From NCBI GenBank assembly GCA_963920685.1, contig OY987332.1, positions 43,521,275-43,585,274 on the forward strand: 64,000 bases of DNA, written 5' to 3'. Positions 29,979 through 39,457 of the stretch are shown here, piece after piece (positions within the stretch are counted from its first letter, which is position 1; every line of letters begins with the position of its first letter). The notes below the pieces were generated by a model. It did no database searches and was not told where the DNA came from. It saw only the letters and a program-made list of their open reading frames with translations. A program made the translations under genes and the position numbers. The DNA comes from Polydrusus tereticollis. Lineage: Eukaryota > Arthropoda > Insecta > Coleoptera > Curculionidae.

Positions 29979-30311
29979 TTAAGCCGACATGTTCAGAGGT
30001 TCCTCTTCTTCATCAATTATATTGATTGCCTCCAATACTATAGGATCCGTAACATAGGGTTTTAAACTGAGTAGTTCTGCAAAAAACCCACGGCTGTTGA
30101 ATTCTTGCACCAGATCCACCAAGTTGAAACTTTCAAAAAAATCTACGCATGCGTCAGCACCTCTTCCATAATGTTCTGCTTGGTCTTGATAGAAGTTACA
30201 CCACTGCGGGTTACTTTGCATAGCTAAATAATATTGCTCATTAATCTTCTCACAAAAGGTCTTATGTAATTTCTTAACATGCTGGCTTAATGCACTACTT
30301 GAAGAATGCAT
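29979..30311 (-). CDS. Hypothetical Polinton protein, minus strand
   Basis: 110 residues from ATG at 30311 (MHSSSSALSQHVKKLHKTF). It is mostly helical, with aromatic-rich segments EQYYLAMQSNPQWCNFYQDQ and ACVDFFESFNLVDLVQEF, and an acidic C-terminus INIIDEEEEPLN. Not recognised. It sits between the two related plus-strand proteins and opposes them. A TTG-started frame upstream is ignored. Confidence 0.55.
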   Translation of the reverse strand: MHSSSSALSQHVKKLHKTFCEKINEQYYLAMQSNPQWCNFYQDQAEHYGRGADACVDFFESFNLVDLVQEFNSRGFFAELLSLKPYVTDPIVLEAINIIDEEEEPLNMSA

Positions 30312-30457
30312 TATTAACAATAACTAAATGTCTTGCAAGTCTCATTTTAAAGCAAAATCTCCTTCCATACTTTAATCAAAAGGTTAGATAATATTTGAGT
30401 GGGGTAATTGTGAGTAGGGTAATTCCGTAACTTTCGAACCTCATTTACTGACATAAC

Positions 30458-31108
30458 ATGAGTGAGGCATCTGTTTTTATGGACATTCAAGGATACCACT
30501 GCTCCTTTGGTTACGTCCCAAAAGAATTAGCGATTTATGATGGGATTCGCTGTTCAAACTATCTATTTAAATCACCATTTAAGAAAAATTTGTTAACTGT
30601 TGAAGATTTGAAAACCGTGACTTGGGCAGAAGAATATCATGGTCTTGAATGGGACTGCGGATATATAAGTCTCCATAAAATTAATAGTATTTTAAACCAT
30701 GTGGTAAAATGCTATCTGTCACCCAAGATTTACGTGAAAGGGAATGAAAAGGCAAACTTCTTACGAAAATTCTTTGATGAAGAAACTATATACAGTATTC
30801 CTATTGGTAAAGAACCAAAGCTAAGTAAATTTAGGAAAATTCCAGAATGTTATTTTCATAAGAATGGTAATTGTTGGCATTGCGCTTTGGCAAATGTAAA
30901 ATTACTATATAATTATAGAAACTGTTACTATTTATTTTGTTTCTTTTTCTCCCTAAAGTTACTGAAAAGTTACTCTGTGTATGATATAGTACCGCTGTTG
31001 TTCCTGTTTTTTTTTGTTACTGTATTCCTGTTTTTTACTGTTAAATTCCTATTTTTTCTCTCTCACTGTCTGTATGTCACTGTCTGGATTCCTGTTTTTT
31101 ACTGTTAA
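30458..31108 (+). CDS. Polinton accessory protein, paralogue 2, with tail running into a pyrimidine-rich repeat
   Basis: ATG at 30458. The first ~155 residues parallel the 29459 protein: FMDIQGYHCSFGYVPKELA, YDGIRCSNYLFKSPF, EYHGLEWDCGYISL, IYVKGNEKANFLRKF and the Cys/His part CYFHKNGNCWHCALANV. After YNYRNCYY (about 30930) the frame enters a T/C-rich repeat and gives only hydrophobic residues (Phe, Leu, Tyr, Val) to 31108. The original stop has probably been lost to repeat expansion. Alternatively the tail is a membrane anchor, but its low complexity argues against that. Function unknown. Confidence 0.65.
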   Translation: MSEASVFMDIQGYHCSFGYVPKELAIYDGIRCSNYLFKSPFKKNLLTVEDLKTVTWAEEYHGLEWDCGYISLHKINSILNHVVKCYLSPKIYVKGNEKANFLRKFFDEETIYSIPIGKEPKLSKFRKIPECYFHKNGNCWHCALANVKLLYNYRNCYYLFCFFFSLKLLKSYSVYDIVPLLFLFFFVTVFLFFTVKFLFFLSHCLYVTVWIPVFYC

Positions 31109-31190
31109 ATGCTGTTTTTTTACTGTTTTCTCTCTCTCTATCTGCTGTATGTCTCTGTCTGTCCATCTCATTCTTTGTTTAAGCAATGAA
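30985..31190 (+). repeat. Pyrimidine-rich low-complexity repeat
   Basis: Irregular repetition of ttactgt, cctgttttt and ctctgtctgt on the plus strand, just inside the Polinton right inverted repeat. It looks like a slippage-expanded microsatellite. Confidence 0.8.
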
Positions 31191-31290
31191 CACCCTGTAG
31201 AATATCGGATTATGCTAACGCTGTTAAATTCAACCGAGCACAAGGTTAATTGTCTCGCAAGAGTTCGATGGCAGGGCTTCCGAGCCCGAT

Positions 31291-31611
31291 GACGTCGTAG
31301 CGTGAAATTCGTACGGTTAGAGTGTGCGGGTCTGCTCTCAAGCGAATAATAAGGGAAAGGGGAATATCTGAACTCTCATATTGAGTGTTGTGGTTGTGCT
31401 CTCAAGCGAATAATAAGGGAAAGGGAAGTGGCTGAACTCTCATATTGAGTGTTGTGGTTGTGCTCTCAAGCGAATAATAAGGGAAAGGGAAGTGACTGAA
31501 CTCTCATATTGAATGAGGTGGTTGTGCTCTCAGTACCTGTGTGGTGTTGTGTGGTTGTCTCTCAGTACCTGTGTGGTGTTTGTGTGGCGGCACTCTCAGT
31601 AACTATATACT
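31291..31611 (-). repeat. Polinton right terminal inverted repeat
   Basis: Reverse complement of 14259-14643 with three rather than four internal 62-64-bp units and only scattered base differences, for example c/t near the innermost part. It ends ...actatatact at 31611, followed by the duplication tttcga. Confidence 0.9.
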
Positions 31612-31617
31612 TTTCGA

Positions 31618-32438
31618 GAAACGGGTTCTGTGGAAGATCTTCCCAGGAGAGGCCGTGCAGTTATTCTGGATGACAAAGAATTAAATACTTTATTGGCTAT
31701 AGAAGAATATCTCCATAACAGCGTCCGCCAGATTGGCATAGATCATGAGGCGGCTGCTATGACCGTTCATAACCTATTAATGGTAAAAAAAATGACCCTG
31801 TTTAAAATTCGACTGGGTAATGAGTTGAATAAGGACGATCCAGATCGTAGGATGGAGTTTTATCAAATATTAATGGAAAGATGTAACACAGATCCTTTGT
31901 TTGTTGAAAATATCCTATTTTCGGGTGAATTTACTTTTAAATTAAATGGTGAAGTAAACCGGCAAAACTGTAGATATTGGGCACAAGAAAATCCCAGGTG
32001 GATGCGTGAGCATCATACTCAATATCCTCAAAAAATTAATGTTTGGGCGAGTATAGTGAAAAACAAAATTATTAGGCCATATTTTTTTGACAACAATGTA
32101 AATGGGCTAAATTACCTTCAGTTTCTTCAAGACTTTTTTTATCCCTACGCTAGTTAACTTATATCCGAGTAGAAATAATCCTGTAATTCTAGATGCAAAT
32201 TTGTGGTACCAACAAGACGGCGCACCTCCACATTATGCAGCAGTAGTGCGCCATTATGTCAATCAAGTTTTTCCGAACAGGTGGATTGGAAGACGTGGGC
32301 CTATTGAATGGCCGCCTATGTCTCCAGATCTTACACCACTGGACTTCTTCTTGTTGGGTCATCTGAAAAATGTTGTTCATAAAATAAGACCTGCCAATAT
32401 TGACGATTTTAAAAAATCGAATAACAGCAGAATTTGTT
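31618..32438 (+). pseudogene. Transposase of element D, central catalytic part
   Basis: This continues the frame interrupted by the Polinton: ETGSVEDLPRRGR, a second helix-turn-helix, then the first acidic motif region NILFSGEFTFKLNG, where the Asp is replaced by Gly. After stops and a shift near 32155 come NLWYQQDGAPPHYAA (second Asp) and MSPDLTPLDFFLLG (third Asp). It ends where a LINE is inserted, near 32438. The last codons resume near 37791. Loss of the first catalytic residue and several stops show it was long inactive. Confidence 0.75.
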
Positions 32439-33048
32439 TTGTTTTTAAATATTTATTTATTGACTATAATGGCGTTACAATATATAATATAATACAACAT
32501 TCATAAATAAATATTAATTAATGATTGTTACTAATAATTATCCTTGTAATGTATCTTTGTAAACCCAGAAGGATTCATCATGTCTAGCATTCGCTAAGTT
32601 TAAAACTTGACAGCGAGTAACCAGACATTCTTTACCCTATGTGTTCCCAAAAATAGGGTAATCAAGAAACACTTAAAATAAGAAAACAATTAACCAAAAA
32701 AAAATCGAAATAATTCTACTGTAGTACTGTAGTATTCCATGTTCCTATATTAGAGTTATAAACAAGAATCTTCTTATGTCCCGTTATGATAATGGTTTGG
32801 TCCAATTTTTTTATTTTTTTCAAGGAGTCGTTTTAACTGTCTGCTGTGTTACAATATATATTAACGATATTCTGAATAAGCCAGTTATTTAATATTCTCT
32901 TAAAGATGTACAAAAAAACATTATTTTTCAAATCCTGCGGTAGCACGTTGAATAGCCTGTATCCAACACTGACAAATGCACGCCCACCTATTGTCTTTTT
33001 TAATTTAGGCGTTCTTAAGTTTTTACTAGTTTTAAATCTAGTTTCATG

Positions 33049-35123
33049 CACTGATAAAACTGTGCTCCCTTAATCAAATAATCTGATTTATTTGGTGAAT
33101 AATTATTGGTAATAAATAAATGTGATTTTAATTAACTAAATTTTATTTAACTGAAATAAATGAGAGTATTTCGTTTTATTTGCAAAATTATTTGACTGTT
33201 GGTTGATTTGTGTCAAATAATAGAACCCTTCAAACAAATATCGTACCAAAAAAACCACTAGAGTAACAAAATCTAAATAACTAATTGTTTAATCGAACTA
33301 ATTTTTATTTAGGAAATAAATCCCGTTAATCGCTGGTTAAATCACCCAATAGAGAACTATTTAAATGTCTAGGTCATTTAAACTAAATAATTATGTATTT
33401 ACATTAAATCCTTAATATAAAACAACCAAATATTTACAAATAACTAATTATTTAATCGAAGTACCTACATTTCAAGTTAAGAACTAAATACCTTTAACTT
33501 TAATTTAAATCATCCATTGCCGAACTTTTCAAATAATTTGGTCATCCAAACTAATAATTAAGTATTTAAATGAACTCCTGTCGCCTACTTTGGGCTTTGA
33601 GTAATTTGATTGGTTGTACAAAAGTGGCCTGATCATCACGTTTTTGGTCAATGGTGTTCGATTTTGTCTTGTAGAAATTTATGAGTGAGAGTGAAATCTT
33701 CTTTGTTAGTGGCACAGAAGTTAGTGGTTCCATCAAAAATTTAAACGAAGATATGGGGAATAAACGTAATATGAATAATTATTTAGAAGATTGGGGTATA
33801 TCGAGGGGTATATCCCATATGTTAGATACTTTTCAAGGTAGGAAACTATATTTGAATATTTTAGTTACGCATGAAACGAGTTAAAAAAGCAAGATAAGAG
33901 GCAAAGAAAAGATACTTGTAATACCTAATTTGAAATTTCGATCACAAAATCTTTTTAGTAGCCAGGTATTTGTAATTCATGGCTACCTAGGTTACAAATA
34001 AGACAGTTTTTCTCAATTTTCACCATAATTCATTACCTATCAAACCTCCTAACGTAAAAAATATAATATAATTAATATAATATTAATAATTATTGTACCT
34101 AATATTTGCAAATTTGCCTTTATTTAATTTTTTTTCAAAGTTATTAACTTCTCTATAATGTTTTGTTGACGTATCTTTTAAGGGGAACAACAGCTAATGG
34201 TCGGTTTATACAGCAAGATAACATAACATAAAAATAAAATAAGAGTTGAATCTACAGATCTGCCATAAGACGTTTATAGAAACACATAACATAACAAAAA
34301 ATAAGAAATAAAATAATAAATGGTTATCTTTTAAATTTTATGTTATTTTTATGTAAAAATCGTTGTGCGCGTGCGCGTAATTTGTCATAACCTTTATTTT
34401 GGGCAAAAATGTGTTTTTTCTGTTGGTTTGCCCTATTATTTGAACAATTTGATAAGGTTTGTGATTATTATGGTATAGGTACTGATTAAACCATATTCAA
34501 TAGCAACATTTCAATATTTCTTATTTTTTTGTGACGTCTGTATACACACGTACTTGGATAAAATAATAACTGATATGAATGAACATTCTGATCTATTGAA
34601 AATTAAAAAAAGGTATTTAAACCAAATAAATTTATATTTGGTCTAAATAAATATAAAAGACAAGTTAAACAATTATGTACTTGAATAAAATAACAATCAC
34701 TTTGATGGAAATTACCGGTTTATTTAAATCAAATCACTTAAATTGTTTAATTAAATAACGTTGTTGTTACGGCAAATACATGTGAAACAAAAGTAAAATA
34801 ATTATATACTTGATAAAATATATATAAATATCAATCAAATAAACATTTTGTTAACTTAACTTTTAACCTATTTACCTTAAGTCATTGAAACGGCTTATTT
34901 AAGTTAAGTAAGGTTAGTGTTAAGGAAATAAATATTTGCTTGAATTTTGTATTTAGTGATTAATTCCAAATAAAAAGTAATTTGTATCAAATCAGATGAT
35001 ACTAATTGAGGCAAATAACCCCTTGGTATTTTTCAAATACATATTTGTTTGGCTAATAGGAAACAAATATTTATTTGAGTCAATGGTAAATTTTTTTAAC
35101 TCAAATAATTAATTTTATCAGTG
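33049..35123. mobile_element. Non-autonomous CACTA-like DNA transposon
   Basis: Ends are cactgataaaa and ttttatcagtg, an 11-bp perfect inverted repeat of the CACTG...CAGTG form. TG flanks both sides (33047-33048 and 35124-35125), a 2-bp duplication. Removing element and duplication restores the LINE 2 frame. The interior is very AT-rich, has no coding potential, and is full of short subterminal motifs such as ctaaataactaattgttta and acaaataactaattattta, in both orientations, typical of CACTA elements. 2,075 bp. One short open frame at 33681-33884 is ignored. Confidence 0.75.
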
Positions 35124-35491
35124 TGGGAATGCGCAAGACCTGAAGTTACAGTTATTGTCTTTATTTTTACAAGGTGCAAAAGACTATTTTTGTAATATAA
35201 CTCTCTGATGCTAAGGAGTTTTGTATCCATATATAACCTTTCTGTACTGTATAATATGTTCAGTCTATACATGGATTTAATGATTCTTTTGTGAACCGAT
35301 TATAATGGTCCTAATGTATTTTCATATAGTCCACCCCATCCAATGACACCATACGAGAGCAGGGACTGTACAAGTCCAAAATAAGCGGTTCTCATATTTG
35401 TGTCATTAGTTATTTTGGATAGCTGTTTAAAAACATATATTAAAGATCTCAGTTTTTTTGTTAAATTGAGAGCATGTTGGTTTCACTTTAA

Positions 35492-37586
35492 CCCCTTACG
35501 GCATGACTTTTTTTTATTTTATGAAAAAAATATATAAGATAGTTTCTACTGTTAAATGTACTAAAAAAATATTGGACGTTTATTTAACAAAAAAAAATAT
35601 AAATTTTGACGTGTGCCACATTTGGCACAAATTGTAAAACAGGAAAGAAAAAACAAAAAAAATAACAAAACTTTTTATTTTAGTAACTATAACAGATTAT
35701 TCAAAAATATGTTTTATTCGCTATGAAATCTATAAAAACAATTACGGTCTTTATTTAGGCATATAAAGACTCTACATTTGCCACAAGAAATCTGGGATTT
35801 TCCCTTGCATTCTGGATATTTGCACCTTTGTCTGTCCTCATTCACTACCGGTAAGTGATTTGGGTTATCAGTCCTTATCTCCTAGACTGGTATTTGAGAA
35901 AATGGATATTTTCTCTTTTTCAAATCCAATGCAGGTTGCAAGAAGGTACTTGGCCTTCCCCTTTTCTCTGTAGGCTATTATTAGCTCTTGTCGAAACTTC
36001 CGCAACGGCGAGCTTGAACTCTGAAAGTGGTAATTTCGTATCCATAGTAACCAGCTGTTTACACAAATAATATCAAGGAAATGGACATATACCCTCATGT
36101 ACCATTTTTTTGATCTGATCTGAATTCTGTAATAACCCAACATGGAATCTAAGAGATCAACGCCCCCCATATAAGCGTTATACACAGCAATACTTTGCAG
36201 ACGGGAGATCTCTATGTAGCTCTTAGATGTTCTGCAAAACCTCCTTACATCAGATGTGGGGTGACTCCCAACGTACGTGGATATGGTGTTTACAATTTTA
36301 TTGTCATACCATGAAACAGTAGATATGTCGACGCTATCAACATTACACGATTAGCTCTTACTGTACCCAGGGGTAAAATACCGTTTTTGGTTAAATAAGT
36401 TAGTAGTGGAATGCTCGTAAACCAATTATCGAAAAAAAGTTTGTAGTTTAAATTTTTTGGAATGGTTTCTGAAACCTTTATCACGATATTACTACTAGCT
36501 CCAATTTGGAATTTGCATCGTATTATCATTAAAATGAAGGAAACGTTTGATTTCTTCAAATCTATTGAATGTCATAGCACCAGAGATATTGGCAATCTCC
36601 AATGATTGATTCCAATAGGACCTGGTAGAAAGCAATTGAATAATAGACATACTCGTATATAGGCAAATGCAACAAAATATGCGTAATTATTCTTCTTTAG
36701 ATATATTGGCAACAGCAATTAATTTTTCCGGTGGTCATCATCGGATGATACATTTTCATCGTTGCTGTCATCAATTTTTGGAATTCGCATATTTTTTCTA
36801 CCATAGAATATTCTGGTATCCATCTGAAAGCATATATTGCAATAATAATTATTATGTCTATACCTTACAGTGTTCCAAATACGGCACAAGTAAACAAGAT
36901 CATTTTTTGCCATAGTGACATCGAAATATTATATTTATATTATTTCAGCAATAACACTAAAATACATACCTTTACAACAATATTTTTTTTATGACATATA
37001 TATATGTATACATGTGAGAACTTTGTTCTCTAGCCACTTGCTGAGACCTTATACAATAAGGATTAACCAAACTATGCTAAAACAGCTATTATCTGGGCTA
37101 CATGCCCCAACGAGCGCTGAATTAAATAGCACAATTTGGCGTATTTTGACTAACACTGTTAGTACTAAAATACAGACTCAGATTGCAGAAACTACCGGGA
37201 AAGAAAAGAATGAATCTTTATTTCCAATGATAGGTTGCTACGCTGCTGCTACCTGTAGATCGGTTTCGAACTCTTTGGTTCTCGTCAGTACAACGCAAGC
37301 ATGACAAGCGAGCACACCTACCATTGGATTATGATTACCACTTGCCAAGTAGTATTCTCTTACTATTTATAATATTTTTTTTGCAACAAAATTTGCAAAA
37401 ATAAACCAAAGATTGTCACTGAAAAAACGTATTGAACAGGTGATTACACGCTTGCAGTCAACTAAATGCAAATGGCGAACGTGCCAGATATGGGACAATT
37501 TGGATTATGTTCATATACTGTTTGAACACTTAGAAAAAATTAAATAGATTTTATGTGCCAAATATAGGACAGTATGCGGTAAGGGG
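35492..37586 (-). mobile_element. piggyBac-type transposon with TTAA target sites
   Basis: Ends are ccccttacggcatgac at the left and gtatgcggtaagggg at the right, an imperfect inverted repeat, flanked exactly by TTAA on both sides (35488-35491 and 37587-37590). It carries a decayed piggyBac transposase on the minus strand and interrupts the LINE 2 frame. Confidence 0.9.
35714..36913 (-). pseudogene. piggyBac transposase, decayed
   Basis: Segments in order on the minus strand are an acidic N-terminal part (IDDSNDENVSSDDDH near 36740), then KLFFDNWFTSIPLLTYLTKN (DNWF catalytic Asp motif, about 36440), YNAYMGGVDLLDSMLGYYRI (GGVD motif, about 36160), and a C-terminal Cys-rich RING-like finger (CKYPECKGKSQISCGKC, 35830-35770) ending at 35714. 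Several frameshifts and stops lie between them. The canonical acidic motifs are recognisable, so identity is sure although the gene is dead. Confidence 0.8.
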
Positions 37587-37790
37587 TTAAGCTGGAGTCT
37601 ATACATATTCCTAGGTAATCAACATTATTTTTGCGCTGTATTATCCAATTTTGATATTTTCTAAATGGAATTTTAATATCTATGGAGTTAGTATTGGGCA
37701 AATTTGTTTTGTTAGAAGAAAAGGGCAGGTAGAATGTCTTGTCTATATTTATTGTTAGAAGATACTTATCAAACCATTCAATGAAGAATG

Positions 37791-37898
37791 CAGGAATATT
37801 TCAGAAGAAACCATAACAAAAGTCCAACAAGAATTTATTGATCGCTTAGGGTACTGCCAGGCATAAGAAGGAGGACAATTTCAACACTTAATTAAATA
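37791..37898 (+). pseudogene. Transposase of element D, last codons
   Basis: Reads NISEETITKVQQEFIDRLGY followed by EGGQFQHLIK and a stop, the standard tail of DD41D-type insect transposases. It continues the piece ending near 32438. The flanks of the LINE share gcagaat/gcaggaat, a possible short target duplication. Confidence 0.7.
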
Positions 37899-38640
37899 GC
37901 CTATTTAATTTTTTTTAATTTTTTTAAAATTAAAAATACTTTTAAGAAATATTTTTTTTTATCCTGTAGCTACAAAACTATCAATTTTAGGCCCTAAGTG
38001 TGTTATGTATTTGAAATCAGCTGTTCTTGGAGATTACAGATCTGAACTAAAATATAGGGGCTTCCATTTAAAAAAATCTTCGATGATGTGATATCTGCTA
38101 AATGAGTTACCCTGTATAATAAATTTATGAGTCAAAATATGCCCAATTAAAAATTATTATATACGTGTCCGAGGATTTTTACGAAATTTAGATTTTCAAA
38201 AAATGAATTTGTTCCTTACTTTATGTATATACACACTGTATAGTGTGAACTTGAATACAAGAGGTTTAACGATTCTCCGACATCAAATAGTTTTATCTTA
38301 TTTTATATAGGGTTTCCAAAAATTGATTTCGAAAATGAAAACTTTCAAACTAGTTTTTATTAAGATTCTCAAATAAAGCACCATTTATATTATTAGACTA
38401 TCTAATGCAGAATTTAAATACAAATATTTTTTTGTATTAGAAGTGTATCAAAATTCTGAATCGTTTTCAAGATATTTATCAAAAACCATAAATTATGCCC
38501 ATTTCATTAGTAAATAAGCGTTACAAAAAAGACCTAGGCAGCCATGGAAACACAACCATGTTTATTTAAGAAATAGAGTTTGATATTACCCTTACGAAAG
38601 ACATAAGTATACTTTATCGGTTAATATATTATTTTAAAAA

Positions 38641-39237
38641 ATGAATTTCTCAAAGAAAGAGCTCATTGACATGATTTATGTATTGGGGACACTGGGACAG
38701 TGACTTAAATTATTTTCTAGCAAGCAGAATGTACGCGACTCAGTTTCCCGAAAGGCGCAATGCAGAACCAATAAGCTTAAGCAGACTGCGTGAGCGTTTT
38801 CTTAAAACAGGAAGCGTAGATTACAAAAAAGAAGATAATATAAAAATGGTTACAAATGAGGCAAATCAATTAGCAGTTTTGTTGCCAGTTACAGAAAATC
38901 CAAACATTAGTCAGGCACGTGTGAGAGAAGAAGTTGGAATAAGTGAGAGGTCAGTTCAGAAAATTTTAAAAATACATCATTTTCATGTATACCACATTCA
39001 ACTGCACCAGGCTCTGAGTGGAAATTACTTTCAGTGTAGATTTGAGTTTTGTGAGTGGGCTCGATTCCGCCTTCAAGAAATGGATGCGTCAACAAAAATA
39101 ATTTTTACTATTACGCTACCGACAATCCAAGAATTATACGACAAATGGACTACCAACATTAAATATACAATAAATGTTTAGGGAGGAATTATTGCAGAAC
39201 ATGTGGTAGGCCCTTACTTTTTTAGTCAAAAAAAAGT
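38641..39237 (+). pseudogene. Transposase of element F, N-terminal part
   Basis: Starts MNFSKKELIDMIYVLGTLGQ and, after a frame change at about 38700, gives the helix-turn-helix region FPERRNAEPISLSRLRERFL with KTGSVDYKK and a second DNA-binding helix set ARVREEVGISERSVQKIL. The first acidic motif region is damaged (MDASTKIIFTI). It ends at GGIIAEHVVGPYFF where LINE 1 begins. Confidence 0.75.
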
Positions 39238-39457
39238 CAAAATATGCTTTATTATCAAAGATATAAATCTTGTTGACAAAGCTGAGGAACACAATATAAC
39301 TTAACTATTTAAAACATCTCTCTATACTTTTTATATTAGAGCAATAACAGTAAAAAAAAATAAAATAGTAATAGATAACAGTAAAACAAGTAAGTGTATA
39401 ACATGCTGAAACAAAACAATTCTATAGATTAAAGTAATAAGCATCAAAAAACATCAA

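Larger units (their letters stand above)
14259..31611 (+). mobile_element. Polinton/Maverick element, 17,353 bp
   Basis: The ends are inverted repeats starting with AG, as in Polintons, and the flanks carry a perfect 6-bp duplication tttcga (14253-14258 and 31612-31617), the family's standard length. Inside are all core genes: protein-primed DNA polymerase B, retroviral-type integrase with chromodomain, FtsK/A32-like packaging ATPase, adenain-like protease, major capsid (double jelly-roll) and penton-like minor capsid proteins. Coding is compact with several overlaps of a few bases. Most frames are open, so the element is recent and perhaps capable of movement or virion formation, subject to two frame changes discussed separately. 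Confidence 0.95.
32439..37790 (-). mobile_element. Non-LTR retrotransposon remnant (LINE 2), 5'-truncated and twice interrupted
   Basis: Minus-strand pieces of one reverse transcriptase C-terminus: 37790-37591 (KYLLTINIDKTFYLPFSS, VDYLGICIDSSL), 35487-35126 (LRSLIYVFKQLSKI, YFGLVQSLLSYGVIGWGG) and 33048-32833 (ETRFKTSKNLRTPK, VGYRLFNVLPQDLKN). They are colinear, separated by a piggyBac and a CACTA-like element. Across the CACTA-like gap the reading runs directly from GLAHSH to ETRFK. The T-rich plus-strand sequence at 32440-32475 is probably the 3' end. It is inserted in the transposase of element D, whose last codons continue at about 37795. Confidence 0.8.
13765..38238 (+). mobile_element. 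Mariner-like transposon D, swollen to 24.5 kb by nested insertions
   Basis: Left arm from 13765 (cagtgtgtacataaagtaag) and right arm ending at 38238 (reverse complement of the same) are long inverted repeats. They share blocks such as ggacacgtatataataattt and acacacttagggcctaaaat. TA flanks both ends (13763-13764 and 38239-38240). Transposase pieces lie at 14100-14258, 31618-32438 and about 37791-37898, all on the plus strand and colinear. They are separated by the Polinton and by a LINE that itself contains two DNA transposons. Without the insertions D would be about 1.8 kb. Confidence 0.85.

Noticed and set aside
30930..31292. Hydrophobic C-terminal extension and a 92-codon frame
   Set aside because: Both are read through a pyrimidine-rich microsatellite; not evidence of a membrane protein.
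37080..37304. Plus-strand frame with polar sequence near the piggyBac right end
   Set aside because: No match to any family I recognise; inside the decayed piggyBac element, so probably chance.
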